DNA of 64,000 nt from Niameybacter massiliensis (lineage in GTDB: Bacteria > Bacillota > Clostridia > Lachnospirales > Cellulosilyticaceae), in the NCBI RefSeq assembly GCF_001282685.1, contig NZ_LN875035.1:1158250-1222249 (forward strand), written 5' to 3'. Each line of letters starts with the position of its first letter. Within the stretch, counting starts at the first letter, position 1. Positions 17,396-26,456 of the stretch are shown one piece after another. The notes below the pieces were generated by a model, which did not search any database, was not told where the DNA came from, and was given only the letters and a program-made list of their open reading frames with translations. The translations under genes and the position numbers were made by a program.

Positions 17396-17932
17396 CTATA
17401 TCGTTTTATCCATTCTATGAACAGCTGTATGCTTATTTACACCCATTACTACAAGTGGAATAAATACGAGTTGAATGAGAATACCTGGTATACCTGTTAC
17501 AACAGCGCCTTTTATGAAAAGGAAAGGACTAGGTAATCCAACCATAAAGAATGTGGCAAGAATCCATACCATCATTCCTGATGCTATACGGCCACAAATC
17601 ATTGCACCTATTAAAGAAACATATACATTTAACTTATACTTTCTAGAGAGTAAACTTGTAACCACTCCATATATTGCAAGCTCCACTAGCATATAAGGTA
17701 ATACCGGAAACATAGGTGGCATACCTGTGAGTAGTGCACTTAATATAGGCGTTACAATTCCTACGAGTAAAGCATAGGGAGCACTTAGAAAGAACCCTGC
17801 CATAATAACTGGTATATGCATAGGTAAGAATACCGGTCCTGCTCCTCCCATCCCATGAAACACCATAGGCAATATAAGACCAATCGCTACAAATATTCCT
17901 GATGTCACTAATTGTTTTGTTGAATTTTTCAT
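17396..17932 (-). CDS. ECF transporter S-component, substrate unknown
   Basis: This is a 178-residue membrane protein with five or six helices. The sequence FHGMGGAGPVFLPMHIPVIMAGF near the N-terminus is characteristic of a broad ECF S-component family (PF12822-like). The start at 17932 (MKNSTKQL) is chosen because AAGGAG precedes it by ten bases. A longer frame from 17953 would place its ATG on top of that ribosome site. No riboswitch is seen upstream, so the vitamin or precursor transported is unknown. The energising module is not in the window. Confidence 0.75.
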   Translation of the reverse strand: MKNSTKQLVTSGIFVAIGLILPMVFHGMGGAGPVFLPMHIPVIMAGFFLSAPYALLVGIVTPILSALLTGMPPMFPVLPYMLVELAIYGVVTSLLSRKYKLNVYVSLIGAMICGRIASGMMVWILATFFMVGLPSPFLFIKGAVVTGIPGILIQLVFIPLVVMGVNKHTAVHRMDKTI

Positions 17933-18057
17933 TTGTATATTACTCCTTATCATACTCTACACTTTTATCTAACTCATTACTTCCACTAAGTTAAATTCTA
18001 ATGTGTGTATTTTTTACTTAAGTATATATTATCATGAAAAATATAATAGCAAAACCT

Positions 18058-18092
18058 AAATAAAATAGGACTAGCATATTTACACTAGTCCA
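18058..18092 (-). terminator. Terminator of the cyclophilin gene
   Basis: GGACTAG (18068-18074) pairs with CTAGTCC (18085-18091). The minus-strand tail is TATTTTATTT. Confidence 0.75.
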
Positions 18093-18103
18093 CTCTTATC
18101 TTC

Positions 18104-18748
18104 CTATTCTCCTACTTTTACAACAGCAGGCACTTCTTCACCATTTGTATCTACAGTAATACTTTCAATCACTACTGGTTCCACTGGTTTATCATTTGAA
18201 TCTGTTTGTACTTTTTCTAATGCTTCAATCACTTCAATTCCTGAAGTTACTTCTCCAAATGCTGCATATTGCCCATCTAAACCTGCATTGTCAGCTGACA
18301 TAATAAAGAACTGGCTCCCTGCTGAATCAGGTTGCATACTTCTTGCCATAGAAATAACACCCTTTGTATGTTGAAGATCATTTCCCTCATGTCCATTTCC
18401 TGAGAATTCTCCCGGAATACTATATCCTGGTCCACCTGTTCCTACACCTTGTGGATCTCCACCTTGAATCATAAACCCTTCAATAATACGGTGGAAAGTA
18501 AGTCCATCATAAAAGCCGCTGTTTGCTAAAGTTACAAAGTTGTTAACTGTATTAGGTGCTTTTTCTGGATAGAGTTCTAATGTTACCGTACCATAATCTT
18601 TAACTGTCATTGTAACAATAGGGTTACTTTTCATTGCTTGCACCTGTCCTGTTGGTGCTTTGCTTGATGCAGGGCTTCCACACCCTACAAGTAATGTACT
18701 CATACATAAAATCATTGTTGTAAGTAGTTTTCTTTTGTGTCTCATCAT
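18104..18748 (-). CDS. Cyclophilin-type peptidyl-prolyl isomerase lipoprotein
   Basis: This 214-residue protein has a lipoprotein signal peptide (lipobox LLVGC, Cys at about residue 23) and a short linker. A compact bacterial cyclophilin domain follows: TFHRIIEGFMIQGGDPQGVGTGGPGY and SQFFIMSADNAGLDGQYAAFGEV. The catalytic Arg is in FHRI. It should act on the outer face of the membrane, catalysing proline isomerisation during folding of exported proteins. Two tandem ATG codons follow a GAGGAAA site; either may be the start. Confidence 0.9.
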   Translation of the reverse strand: MMRHKRKLLTTMILCMSTLLVGCGSPASSKAPTGQVQAMKSNPIVTMTVKDYGTVTLELYPEKAPNTVNNFVTLANSGFYDGLTFHRIIEGFMIQGGDPQGVGTGGPGYSIPGEFSGNGHEGNDLQHTKGVISMARSMQPDSAGSQFFIMSADNAGLDGQYAAFGEVTSGIEVIEALEKVQTDSNDKPVEPVVIESITVDTNGEEVPAVVKVGE

Positions 18749-18844
18749 TTTCCTCTTCTTTCTTCTTTGACTCCCCTTATTATTATTGTCATTATATCCT
18801 ATTTTTATATAATTTAAAATATGTAGTCACTTGCTATACGCTTC

Positions 18845-18880
18845 CCCATATAAAAGAGGCTACTTATAGCAGCCTCTTTA
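18845..18880 (-). terminator. Terminator of the acetyltransferase gene
   Basis: AAAGAGGCT pairs with AGCCTCTTT around a short A/T loop. The hairpin overlaps the stop codon region, and T residues follow on the minus strand. Confidence 0.75.
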
Positions 18881-19342
18881 CTAAATTTCTTCTTTATAAT
18901 TTATAACCATGACCTTCTCTTGGTTAATATCCAATTCCCCATTAAAATAAAATCCAAGTTTTTGATATAAATCAATGGCACCTTTATTGGTATCGTAAAC
19001 ACTTAAATAAATTTCATCATATTCATACTTTTTATAGAGATGATGTAATAATAATTTTACGCTTGCTTCCCCATATCCTCTTCTTTGGTAATCGCCTGAG
19101 ATTAAAAATCTATCTAGCCATACTCTGCCCCATTTGCCTTCTTGCAAAAATAATCCATACATTGCAAACCCAATAGGCACATCTCCATCATATATCCCAA
19201 CTGGTTCCCATCTAGAATCTTCACTGGCTTCTTTAAGACATTCTTTGGTTGTTTCAATAAAACTTTCTTGTCCTTTTGCTACTCTTAACTCTAAAATTTC
19301 TTCGTAGTTACTACTATCAACTTTTCTAATTGCTAGACTCAT
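18881..19342 (-). CDS. GNAT family N-acetyltransferase (spermidine/PaiA-like)
   Basis: This 153-residue single-domain acetyltransferase contains the acetyl-CoA loop QRRGYGEASVKLLL (motif A) and the motif B region AIDLYQKLGFYFNGE. Overall similarity is to diamine or spermidine acetyltransferases of the BltD/SpeG group, but the amine substrate is not proven. The ATG at 19342 is preferred over the in-frame GTG nine bases upstream because AAGGAG lies at proper distance. Confidence 0.8.
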   Translation of the reverse strand: MSLAIRKVDSSNYEEILELRVAKGQESFIETTKECLKEASEDSRWEPVGIYDGDVPIGFAMYGLFLQEGKWGRVWLDRFLISGDYQRRGYGEASVKLLLHHLYKKYEYDEIYLSVYDTNKGAIDLYQKLGFYFNGELDINQEKVMVINYKEEI

Positions 19343-19394
19343 AGTTCTCACTCCTTATCACCAGGATAAACCCTCGAGTCACTCCAACGTCAAG

Positions 19395-21692
19395 TTATTT
19401 TGCAAAAGATTCAAAGATAATCTCATCTGGTTTAATCGCACAAGATGCATTTTGTTTCCAGTGCATCTGGGCCTTTACTTTAATCATACCTGGTTTTGTA
19501 GTTGAACGTACAAACACCCCAGCAATTCCCCCTTCTGGACGAATAGGATTTGCACCTATTGTATCATCTCCTACAATTTCACCTTCTCCTTCTACAGTGA
19601 AACGGATAGGATATTGGTCTGCTGTCATTGGTACTACGTTACCTGCATCATCCACTACTTTACAATATACCATAACAAGGTCAGAGCCATCTGCACGAAG
19701 TGGAATATCCATAAAGTCCGCTTCTAATTGTAATTTTCTTTGAACCCCTGGAGATTTTCTTGTGGCAGTTGCTACAACTTCTCCATCCACTAATGCTTCA
19801 ACACGGATTGTAGAACGTTCACGTTGTTTATAGCAATTTCTCACGTTTTTGAAAGTAAATGGTGGATGTTTTACTGCTACTTCATCTGGACCAATTTCTT
19901 CTACTAATTCATCATTATGGTATAAGCGTACACGTTCAGCATTAGAGTATACTGTTACATCGTTAGAACTAATCTCTGACCAATAATTTGCAATAAAGAG
20001 TACTACACCTGCTTCTTCAATATCTTGTTGACTTTGGTAGAAGTAATAGGTAAACTTCGGTACACGGTATAAATCAAGTGTTCCACCCCAGCAAGGTGTA
20101 ACTTGGTAGCCACGATTATGCTCTATACCTGGCCACACACCATATCCACAAATTTTATCATCATTGACCATATTCACGTAGTTTTGTCTACGACATTGAG
20201 GATCTAGCCCTATAGAACGATCAACTGCTCTTAGCATGCCTTCTTCTCCCCATCCTCTTGGTGTACGCCATGCACAACTTTGATTATCCCAATCATCTGG
20301 TCTATCATTATACTCTCTTACCCATACTGGTACATGTTCCTTATTGCTTAACTCATATTCATCCCCTTCAGGATCTAACATATTTTCATCAAACTCTTTG
20401 TATTGAATATCTGTTGGACCATTATCAGATGCTGTATAACAATCCTCATATGGATATTCTTCATGCACAATATGTTGAAGTGCCTGCTTAAAATCTTCTG
20501 ACATAAAACTTTCATTCAACATTGGCTCCCAAATAATAATACATGGATTATTACGTTGCCATCTAATCATATCCCGCACATTGGCTTGTGCACGTTGTGC
20601 AAAGATTCCTTCTTTGAACCATTGCCACCCTGGTGCACTTACAATAAGTGTAAGACCATATTCATTACATGCATCAACAAATGCTGGTGTCAAAGGATAA
20701 TGTGAACGAATATTTTTAAATCCAGCTTGACGTAACTTTAAAGCATCACGTCGAAGTACACTCTCTGGAAGTGCATTTCCAATATAAACATGTGTATGAT
20801 GATAGTTAGCTCCTGAGATTCTCCTTGAAACTCCATTAAAAATAATACCTTGATCATATGTAAATTTAAATGTTCTAATCCCAATCTTAGTAGTTATTTC
20901 ATCATATACTACACCCTCACAACGTACTGTAGTTACAAGCTCATATAAATAGGGTGTCTCTGGGCTCCAAAGCTCGGGATGTTCTACTTTTAATTCTTGT
21001 TCAAAGTGCTGTGCTTTATCATTTTTTAAAGTCACACAAGATTTAGTACTAGAAATGCATGTACCTCTTATATCAATAATCTGTTGCTCTATTTCAAAGT
21101 TTTTTTCTTCTTGTGTTTCATTCTGTACATGTGTTTTTACATTTACAAGAGCACTTTCATGTGTTACATCTTTGTAAGATACAAAGATTCCACCCCCTGC
21201 CACTTCATTTGCAAGTAATGCATGAGTAATGTGTAATGGCTCTACAAAGTAAAGTCTTGCTTCTCTATATAATCCACCATCATAAGTAAAATCTAATGTA
21301 CCTTGTGGTCTACCTGGTGGTACATCTTCATTATCTGAATTATCCAGTTCAACTTTGATTTCGTTGATTTCTCCCCACTTAATATATGCTGTAATATTTT
21401 GAACAAGTGGTGTATAACCACAGTAATGTGTTTTAACAAGTTCTCCATTAATATAGAGTTTACTTACACCCATTGCCCCATCAAATTCAATAATCACTTT
21501 TTTATACTGAAGCTCAAGTGGCATCATCATTTCTTTATAGTAAGTACATAAACCTTGATAATTAATACAACCGCTTGAAATAGCAGGTGTAAGTTCTACT
21601 GTATGAGGTAAATGCACTTTTTTTGTTTGTCTCTCTTCACTCCCAAGTTGGAATGACCAATCATTATTTAAGTTTTGAATTATTCTTGTCAT
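19395..21692 (-). CDS. Glycoside hydrolase family 2 (beta-galactosidase/glucuronidase type)
   Basis: This 765-residue cytosolic enzyme has the GH2 layout. A jelly-roll sugar-binding domain (1-160) and an immunoglobulin-like domain (about 165-280) precede the TIM barrel (about 285-560), and C-terminal beta domains follow. The acid/base is Glu394 in EPMLNESF and the probable nucleophile is Glu460 in VREYND. The nucleophile context differs from the usual EYG of LacZ, so the linkage specificity is open. There is no signal peptide. It is divergent from an AraC regulator that probably controls it. Confidence 0.85.
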   Translation of the reverse strand: MTRIIQNLNNDWSFQLGSEERQTKKVHLPHTVELTPAISSGCINYQGLCTYYKEMMMPLELQYKKVIIEFDGAMGVSKLYINGELVKTHYCGYTPLVQNITAYIKWGEINEIKVELDNSDNEDVPPGRPQGTLDFTYDGGLYREARLYFVEPLHITHALLANEVAGGGIFVSYKDVTHESALVNVKTHVQNETQEEKNFEIEQQIIDIRGTCISSTKSCVTLKNDKAQHFEQELKVEHPELWSPETPYLYELVTTVRCEGVVYDEITTKIGIRTFKFTYDQGIIFNGVSRRISGANYHHTHVYIGNALPESVLRRDALKLRQAGFKNIRSHYPLTPAFVDACNEYGLTLIVSAPGWQWFKEGIFAQRAQANVRDMIRWQRNNPCIIIWEPMLNESFMSEDFKQALQHIVHEEYPYEDCYTASDNGPTDIQYKEFDENMLDPEGDEYELSNKEHVPVWVREYNDRPDDWDNQSCAWRTPRGWGEEGMLRAVDRSIGLDPQCRRQNYVNMVNDDKICGYGVWPGIEHNRGYQVTPCWGGTLDLYRVPKFTYYFYQSQQDIEEAGVVLFIANYWSEISSNDVTVYSNAERVRLYHNDELVEEIGPDEVAVKHPPFTFKNVRNCYKQRERSTIRVEALVDGEVVATATRKSPGVQRKLQLEADFMDIPLRADGSDLVMVYCKVVDDAGNVVPMTADQYPIRFTVEGEGEIVGDDTIGANPIRPEGGIAGVFVRSTTKPGMIKVKAQMHWKQNASCAIKPDEIIFESFAK

Positions 21693-21848
21693 GTTTTTAT
21701 ACTCCTATTTTTTTACTTCTCTCTCCCTTATCTTAATCTATCTCTTACTAGGAGCACATTTCTTTTTGTAGCCTTCCTATATACATTTGTATTATTTTGC
21801 AGAATCCTTTATCATACTATTAATAGATTGATTAAGGACGGACATAAA

Positions 21849-22715
21849 ATGAGTACCAATAAAATAGACTTTTTAAATAAAAAACGTTATAACATTGATT
21901 TAAATCTTTATACCTGTGGCCATGAAAAATGTCCACCTTCTATGCGCATTGGTCCTATACCACGCTATCACTATATTATCCACTATGTCGTTAGTGGAAA
22001 AGGCACTTTTGAGATTAACAATCAAATCTATTGTGTAGGCCCTGGTCAAGGTTTTCTCATAGAACCTGATATTCTTACTACTTATGAATCAGATTCCGAA
22101 GAACCTTGGGAATATATGTGGATTGGTTTTGTAGGGAGTAAGGCTAAGGAATATCTAGACCGTGCAAATCTTTCTTCTCATTCACCTATTTTTACTTATC
22201 ATAAAGGAGATGCGCTAGAACGTTGTCTTAGTCAAACAGTCAAAAATCTAACTCTTGGACGTAATAATGACATCCTTCTTAACTCTAACCTTTATGAATT
22301 TATGTACTTATTAGTTGATAATAATGACACTACACCGCCTATACCTACCCTAGGCAAGGCCCAACAAGCATATATCGAACAAGCTATGCTCTTTTGTGAG
22401 AATAACTTCCATACTGCTATAACTGTTCAGGATGTCGCAGATCATATTAAAATCAATCGTACTTACCTTAATAAACTTTTTCACGAATATATCGGGAAAT
22501 CCCCGAAGCAATTTCTTATGGAATTACGTATGAATAAAGCCTGTAAGCTGTTACTTGAAACAGGGCTAGATGTCTATACTATTGCCACCGAAGTAGGCTA
22601 TCACAACCAATTTCAATTCTCTAAAATCTTTAAAAAATATAAAAGCGTCTCTCCTTCTGAGTATAGACGCCAAGTACCTACGGAATGGTTTTTGATTGAT
22701 CCTTCTGAACGTTAG
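21849..22715 (+). CDS. AraC family transcriptional regulator
   Basis: This 288-residue protein has an N-terminal cupin sensing domain (about 20-110, including YHYIIHYVVSGKGTFEINNQIY). A C-terminal double helix-turn-helix follows (about 190-285, with DVADHIKINRTYLNKLF and IATEVGYHNQFQFSKIFKKY). The frame is open 174 bases further upstream, but that extension is a hydrophobic antisense shadow. The ATG at 21849 with GGACGG upstream gives the normal family length. It is transcribed away from the GH2 gene, the usual arrangement for a sugar-responsive activator of a glycosidase. No terminator precedes the repeat that starts 20 bases after its stop. Confidence 0.85.
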   Translation: MSTNKIDFLNKKRYNIDLNLYTCGHEKCPPSMRIGPIPRYHYIIHYVVSGKGTFEINNQIYCVGPGQGFLIEPDILTTYESDSEEPWEYMWIGFVGSKAKEYLDRANLSSHSPIFTYHKGDALERCLSQTVKNLTLGRNNDILLNSNLYEFMYLLVDNNDTTPPIPTLGKAQQAYIEQAMLFCENNFHTAITVQDVADHIKINRTYLNKLFHEYIGKSPKQFLMELRMNKACKLLLETGLDVYTIATEVGYHNQFQFSKIFKKYKSVSPSEYRRQVPTEWFLIDPSER

Positions 22716-22750
22716 TAAGGGCAGTTAGTGCTACAAATAAATATTTGTTT

Positions 22751-23010
22751 AAGTGAGGGGGTGCTTATATTTAGTCTACTTACGTGAGTTGGCTAGGTGG
22801 ATTCTCCTCCACCTGCTACACTCCGCTTTCAGAGAAATGTAATTCATTCAAAAATAATAACGGTGTGAACTCGCTACGCTCAAACAGCACACCTAAAATC
22901 ATTATTTTTTTATTTCGAACATTTCTTATCTGAAAGCTACGTAGGCAGGTTCCGAAGAACGCACCTAGCCAGCTCACTGAATCAAGTTTACGAATATGCC
23001 TCCCTCACTT
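22751..23010. repeat. 260-bp imperfect palindrome inside copy B
   Basis: AAGTGAGGG (22751-22759) pairs with CCCTCACTT (23002-23010). GTGAGTTGGCTAGGTG (22784-22799) pairs with 22962-22977 over 16 bases with one G-U. CTTTCAG plus AGAAATGT pair with ACATTTCT plus CTGAAAG. The centre is closed by GGTGTG/CACACC (22862-22867/22888-22893). The arms would fold into one long cruciform or RNA hairpin. Confidence 0.85.
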
Positions 23011-23414
23011 TGTGGACTGCGCCGGCAGAGAGATTACTAAACTGCATGTAGCTTATATTCTAAATCCATCCTCGAAAAAAGCTCCATGGAGGTCACCCAC
23101 GCATCACCGCCCTCTTCTACTCAGTTAGGTAAGTTTTCACTTCTAGTGACACGCCCTGGAGAGGAAAGAAGAGAAAACATCTCTTCTTTGGAAAGAAAAC
23201 TTCCAAGTATTTGATAAGGTTTCTTTCTAGTTTGTTTCTGAGCTCAACCTATCCTAAAAGGTGAGCGTTAGCAAAGCTACTGTGAAGCCTTGCATGTCTC
23301 AATGTCTTTTGTTACTGAGTTAAGTAAGATACACTTTGTAGAATTAATAGTACTTTTGATCTAAACTCGGAAATGATTAGGCACTTTCACATGAAGGATG
23401 TTTAGAAAATGGAT

Positions 23415-23665
23415 CATGTAGTTTAGCTGTCTCTCTACCGGAAGGGTCTATAATGTGATGGGCTGTAAGGTCAGTTATTGTATGGAAACTTTCTCCGCAG
23501 ACTTTTTAGAGAGGCTTAGTGAGTAGAATCAAACTGGTTTTAGGGAAATGTTTGAAGAAAAGTGCACTTCTTTTCTGAGTTTTGACCGTTAGTTTGATGA
23601 AATGAACTTAGCCTCTCTTAAAAGGCGAGGACTAGAAGTTGGAATACAATAAGCTTGCCTACATG
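23415..23665 (+). ncRNA. Candidate structured RNA domain in element copy B
   Basis: The same nested helices as in copy A are present, closed by CATGTAG (23415-23421) and CTACATG (23659-23665). The apical hairpin AGAAAAG/CTTTTCT has a changed loop only. The outer part of the 17-bp helix carries one extra mismatch here. Confidence 0.5.
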
Positions 23666-23686
23666 CCCTCACACCTAACCAAATAT

Positions 23687-24193
23687 TTATTTCGCTAATA
23701 CGACTTGTGCAATATTAATAGCATGGTCTGAAATACGTTCCATATTACTAATGGTATCTATAAATACAATACCTGCTGTAGGATCACATGTATTCTGAAC
23801 TAAGCGTTTGATATGGGTAGAACGCATAGTTTTTTCCATATCATCTACTTGATCTTCTAATCCTAATGCTTTTTCCGCTAAACCAGAATCTCCTGATGCA
23901 TATGCTTTGATAGCAGATTCTAAACACTTCAATCCTGTCTGGGTAATCATGATAAGTTCTTTTTTTGCATCTTCTGTAAACGTAGAATCACTATCTATTA
24001 AATCTTGAGCAAGCTCTGCAATATTATCCGCATGATCTCCCACTCTTTCAATATCACTTATAATATGAAAAAGATTTGTAACACTTAAAGATTCCTCTTC
24101 TGAAAGGGAAACGTTACTTAGTTTAACTAAATATTGATTAATTCCTTTTTGTAATTCATTAATTTCTCTTTCTTTAGCAAAAACTTGTTCCAT
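23687..24193 (-). pseudogene. PhoU-domain C-terminal part of a frameshifted Na/Pi symporter
   Basis: These 168 residues form a PhoU-like helical bundle (for example FHIISDIERVGDHADNIAELAQDLI and ISNMERISDHAINIAQVVL) with the usual E/DxxxD metal-binding pattern. In NptA-type symporters this domain follows the transporter in a single protein. Here it is in the -1 frame relative to the upstream part. The junction is a run of six A on the coding strand (24204-24209), where seven would restore EKNADKMEQVFAKE. The ATG at 24193 has no good ribosome site, so it is probably not an independent gene. Its stop codon lies within the repeat end. Confidence 0.75.
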
Positions 24194-25329
24194 CTTATCA
24201 GCATTTTTTCAAATAAGGCTTGAATAGCTATTTTCACATTGTGTTGTGCAAGTTCACCCATATGCACAACTTCCTTAATGGCATTTTCTAAGGCAAATGC
24301 AGGAGTTTCAAACATACGTTCATCTAAATGTTGTAATTCTCCTGGCTTAGCTTCTCCTTTTCCTTTAACAAGATGTTCTGCAAGATATACAAGTGTACCT
24401 GCAAATGGGAAAAGTACAATAGTATTTACTACGTTAAAGATAGTATGAACAACACTGATTTCTGTTACCGTAATAATACGGTTCCCAAGACCTGGAACAA
24501 CAAATTTAAATAGTACAACAGCAATAATACCAAAGATAACAGAGCCTAAAAAATTGAAAATAAAGTGGATAGCTGCTGCTCTTTTTGCATTTAAGGTTGC
24601 ACCTATACTAGATAAAATAGCTGTAATACATGTTCCTATATTTTGACCAAGTATAATATAAATAGCTGAACTCCAAGGTACAAGACCTGCTAAAGCCAAT
24701 GCCTGTAAAATACCTACTGAAGCTGATGAACTTTGAATAATTGCTGTAACACCAGCACCTACTAAAATACCTAAAATAGGGTTATGTCCAATGACAACAA
24801 ACATGTTCTTGACTTCTTCTAGCTCACGAAGTGGTTTAGCCGCAGCACTCATAGAATCTAAACCTAAAAATAGTGCCCCAAAACCAAATAGTATTTCTCC
24901 TATATGTTTAATTTTATCTTCTCTTGCAAACATCAGAAGTCCTACACCTATAGCAATGCATAGTGGTGCAATTACCGATGGTTTTAAGAACTTTGTCCAT
25001 TCTCCTAATGAAACGATCCATGCTGTAATTGTTGTTCCTATATTCGCTCCCATAATAACGCCTACAGCTTGTTTTAGAGACATAAGACCTGCATTAACAA
25101 ATCCAACAACCATAACTGTTGTAGCTGATGAACTTTGAATTAGTGCTGTTACTCCAGCGCCTACTAATACGCCTAAGAAGCGGTTACTTGTTAAAATACT
25201 TAATAACTTTTTCATTTTAGGCCCAGCAGCTTTTTGTAACCCCTCTCCCATATACTCCATACCAAAGAGAAATAGGCCCAAACCGCCTATAAAGGTCAAT
25301 CCCACATCTAGCCAATCAACTTGATTCAT
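24127..25329 (-). CDS. Na/Pi cotransporter family protein, frameshifted before its PhoU domain
   Basis: The 400-residue product carries two inverted Na/Pi symporter repeats with the QSSSATT and QSSSAS motifs (GVTALIQSSSATTVMVVGF; GVTAIIQSSSASVGILQAL) and about nine membrane helices. Homologues continue into a cytosolic PhoU domain. Here the frame shifts at the A6 run near 24204-24209, and the last 25 or so residues are out-of-frame sequence. The result could be a real pseudogene, a sequencing error, or slippage at the A-tract. If repaired, the gene would run from 25329 to 23687 (about 550 residues) and import phosphate with sodium. Confidence 0.85.
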   Translation of the reverse strand: MNQVDWLDVGLTFIGGLGLFLFGMEYMGEGLQKAAGPKMKKLLSILTSNRFLGVLVGAGVTALIQSSSATTVMVVGFVNAGLMSLKQAVGVIMGANIGTTITAWIVSLGEWTKFLKPSVIAPLCIAIGVGLLMFAREDKIKHIGEILFGFGALFLGLDSMSAAAKPLRELEEVKNMFVVIGHNPILGILVGAGVTAIIQSSSASVGILQALALAGLVPWSSAIYIILGQNIGTCITAILSSIGATLNAKRAAAIHFIFNFLGSVIFGIIAVVLFKFVVPGLGNRIITVTEISVVHTIFNVVNTIVLFPFAGTLVYLAEHLVKGKGEAKPGELQHLDERMFETPAFALENAIKEVVHMGELAQHNVKIAIQALFEKMLIRWNKFLLKKEKLMNYKKELINI

Positions 25330-25423
25330 ACATTTTACTCCTTACCTTTATCATATGTTACAATCAATTTCTACTTAATATGTCCACATTCAAGGTAAAA
25401 TATCTCATTTTTGTTCTCTAAAA

Positions 25424-25463
25424 CAAAAAATCGTAGTTATCTATCTGATAACCACGATTTTTC
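25424..25463 (-). terminator. Terminator of the DedA gene
   Basis: AAAAATCGTGGTTATC pairs with GATAACTACGATTTTT with one mismatch. A long T-tract follows on the minus strand. Confidence 0.85.
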
Positions 25464-25492
25464 TCTATCTATGCTCTTTGTGAAACTACTAC

Positions 25493-25954
25493 TTAGCTCA
25501 TAACAGTTAGGATATATCCAGCTAATACAAGTACCCCATTCCATAAAATAATACCTAATGTTGAATAGCATACAAACGCTGCAAAGTTAACTCTAAATGT
25601 ACCCGCCATTAATGAAATAACAGTTCTTGCACCTGGAATAACTCTCCCTATGCAGCATGCCCTATTTCCATATTGAGAGACTAATACATTGGCTTTATCC
25701 AATGACTTCCTAAGTCCCTTAAACTTTTTATAAAGTACATCATATATCTTAGGTCCAATCATAATTACCACTAAATAATATGTAATGTTTCCTAGAATAC
25801 TTCCTAGAATAGTAATGAACAATATACTTATAAGCTTTATATTTCCTTCTGCTGCCATAATTCCTACCGTAGGGAGTATAACTATTGCCGGAATCCCTGT
25901 TAAATTTAATCCTTCTAAAATCATAATAAAGAAAATTATCATCTGAATAGTCAT
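25493..25954 (-). CDS. DedA family membrane protein
   Basis: This 153-residue protein has four or five membrane segments and the DedA/SNARE-associated core. The core shows GSILGNITYYLVV, the conserved basic-Pro motif CCIGRVIPGARTVISLMAG, and a C-terminal helix pair. DedA proteins affect lipid (undecaprenyl-phosphate or phosphatidylethanolamine) flipping and envelope homeostasis. It is shorter than most (about 200 residues) but keeps the core. The start is placed at 25954 because a GAGG site precedes it. An ATG 21 bases upstream has none. Confidence 0.75.
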   Translation of the reverse strand: MTIQMIIFFIMILEGLNLTGIPAIVILPTVGIMAAEGNIKLISILFITILGSILGNITYYLVVIMIGPKIYDVLYKKFKGLRKSLDKANVLVSQYGNRACCIGRVIPGARTVISLMAGTFRVNFAAFVCYSTLGIILWNGVLVLAGYILTVMS

Positions 25955-26057
25955 CTTACTAACCTCTTCTACCATTCTTTATGAATTTAGCATACCATTG
26001 CCTACGTAATATTTCCAACACTTTTTCACATCCTCACTTTAATCTACATGACTAAAC

Positions 26058-26100
26058 AAATAAATCTTGGTTGATAAACTGCTCAACCAAGATTTATTTA
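26058..26100 (-). terminator. Terminator after the small zinc-ribbon gene
   Basis: AAATAAATCTTGGTTGA pairs perfectly with TCAACCAAGATTTATTT (17 bp). Confidence 0.8.
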
Positions 26101-26122
26101 AAAGGGATATGAATACTTATAC

Positions 26123-26362
26123 CTATATAATTTTCCTTACATCTTCAAGCTTACATGGCTTAATATAACGATCTTTGCTACTTGTAATCACTAATTCTAA
26201 AACATCATTTTTAATTCTATACACTTTACCTTTTAATTTTGTACCTATCACATTTACAGGTGTCCCCAGTTTCACTTGTTTAATGTCATTGGCCTCACAT
26301 GTGCAAGCATTTTCTTCATGAAAAACTTTTCTACATACGTTACAAAAATACACTTTCTTCAT
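26123..26362 (-). CDS. Small zinc-ribbon-like protein, function unknown
   Basis: This 79-residue protein opens with CNVCRKVF and continues with CTCEAND. Four Cys in the first 22 residues could bind one metal ion. The remainder (VNVIGTKLKGKVYRIKNDVLELVI) looks like a small beta barrel. I do not recognise the family. A ribosome site (AGGGGG) precedes the ATG and a strong terminator follows, so it is likely a real single gene. Confidence 0.6.
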   Translation of the reverse strand: MKKVYFCNVCRKVFHEENACTCEANDIKQVKLGTPVNVIGTKLKGKVYRIKNDVLELVITSSKDRYIKPCKLEDVRKII

Positions 26363-26456
26363 TTTCTTTTCCCCCTAGAATGTTTTTTTAAGGCTTGTAT
26401 AAAAAATCTAGTTATTCTATTTATAATAAGGAAATTGAAAATGTATGCCTATTTTT

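Larger units (their letters stand above)
22735..23692 (+). repeat. Structured dispersed element, copy B (longest copy)
   Basis: The 958-bp element starts with AAATAAATATTTG and ends with CAAATATTTATTT. Beyond those 13 bases the ends stay similar as inverted repeats (TTTAAGTGAGGG on the left; GTTAGGTGTGAGGG read inward from the right). The left 280 bp differ from the other copies and form a large palindrome. From about 23077 the sequence matches copies A and D, and the last 250 bp match all copies. Its right end overlaps a coding sequence and supplies the TAA stop of the PhoU fragment at 23687-23689. Confidence 0.85.

Noticed and set aside
21675-21848. N-terminal hydrophobic extension of the AraC regulator
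   Set aside because: It overlaps the GH2 start and promoter region, has no ribosome site and is not part of AraC proteins.
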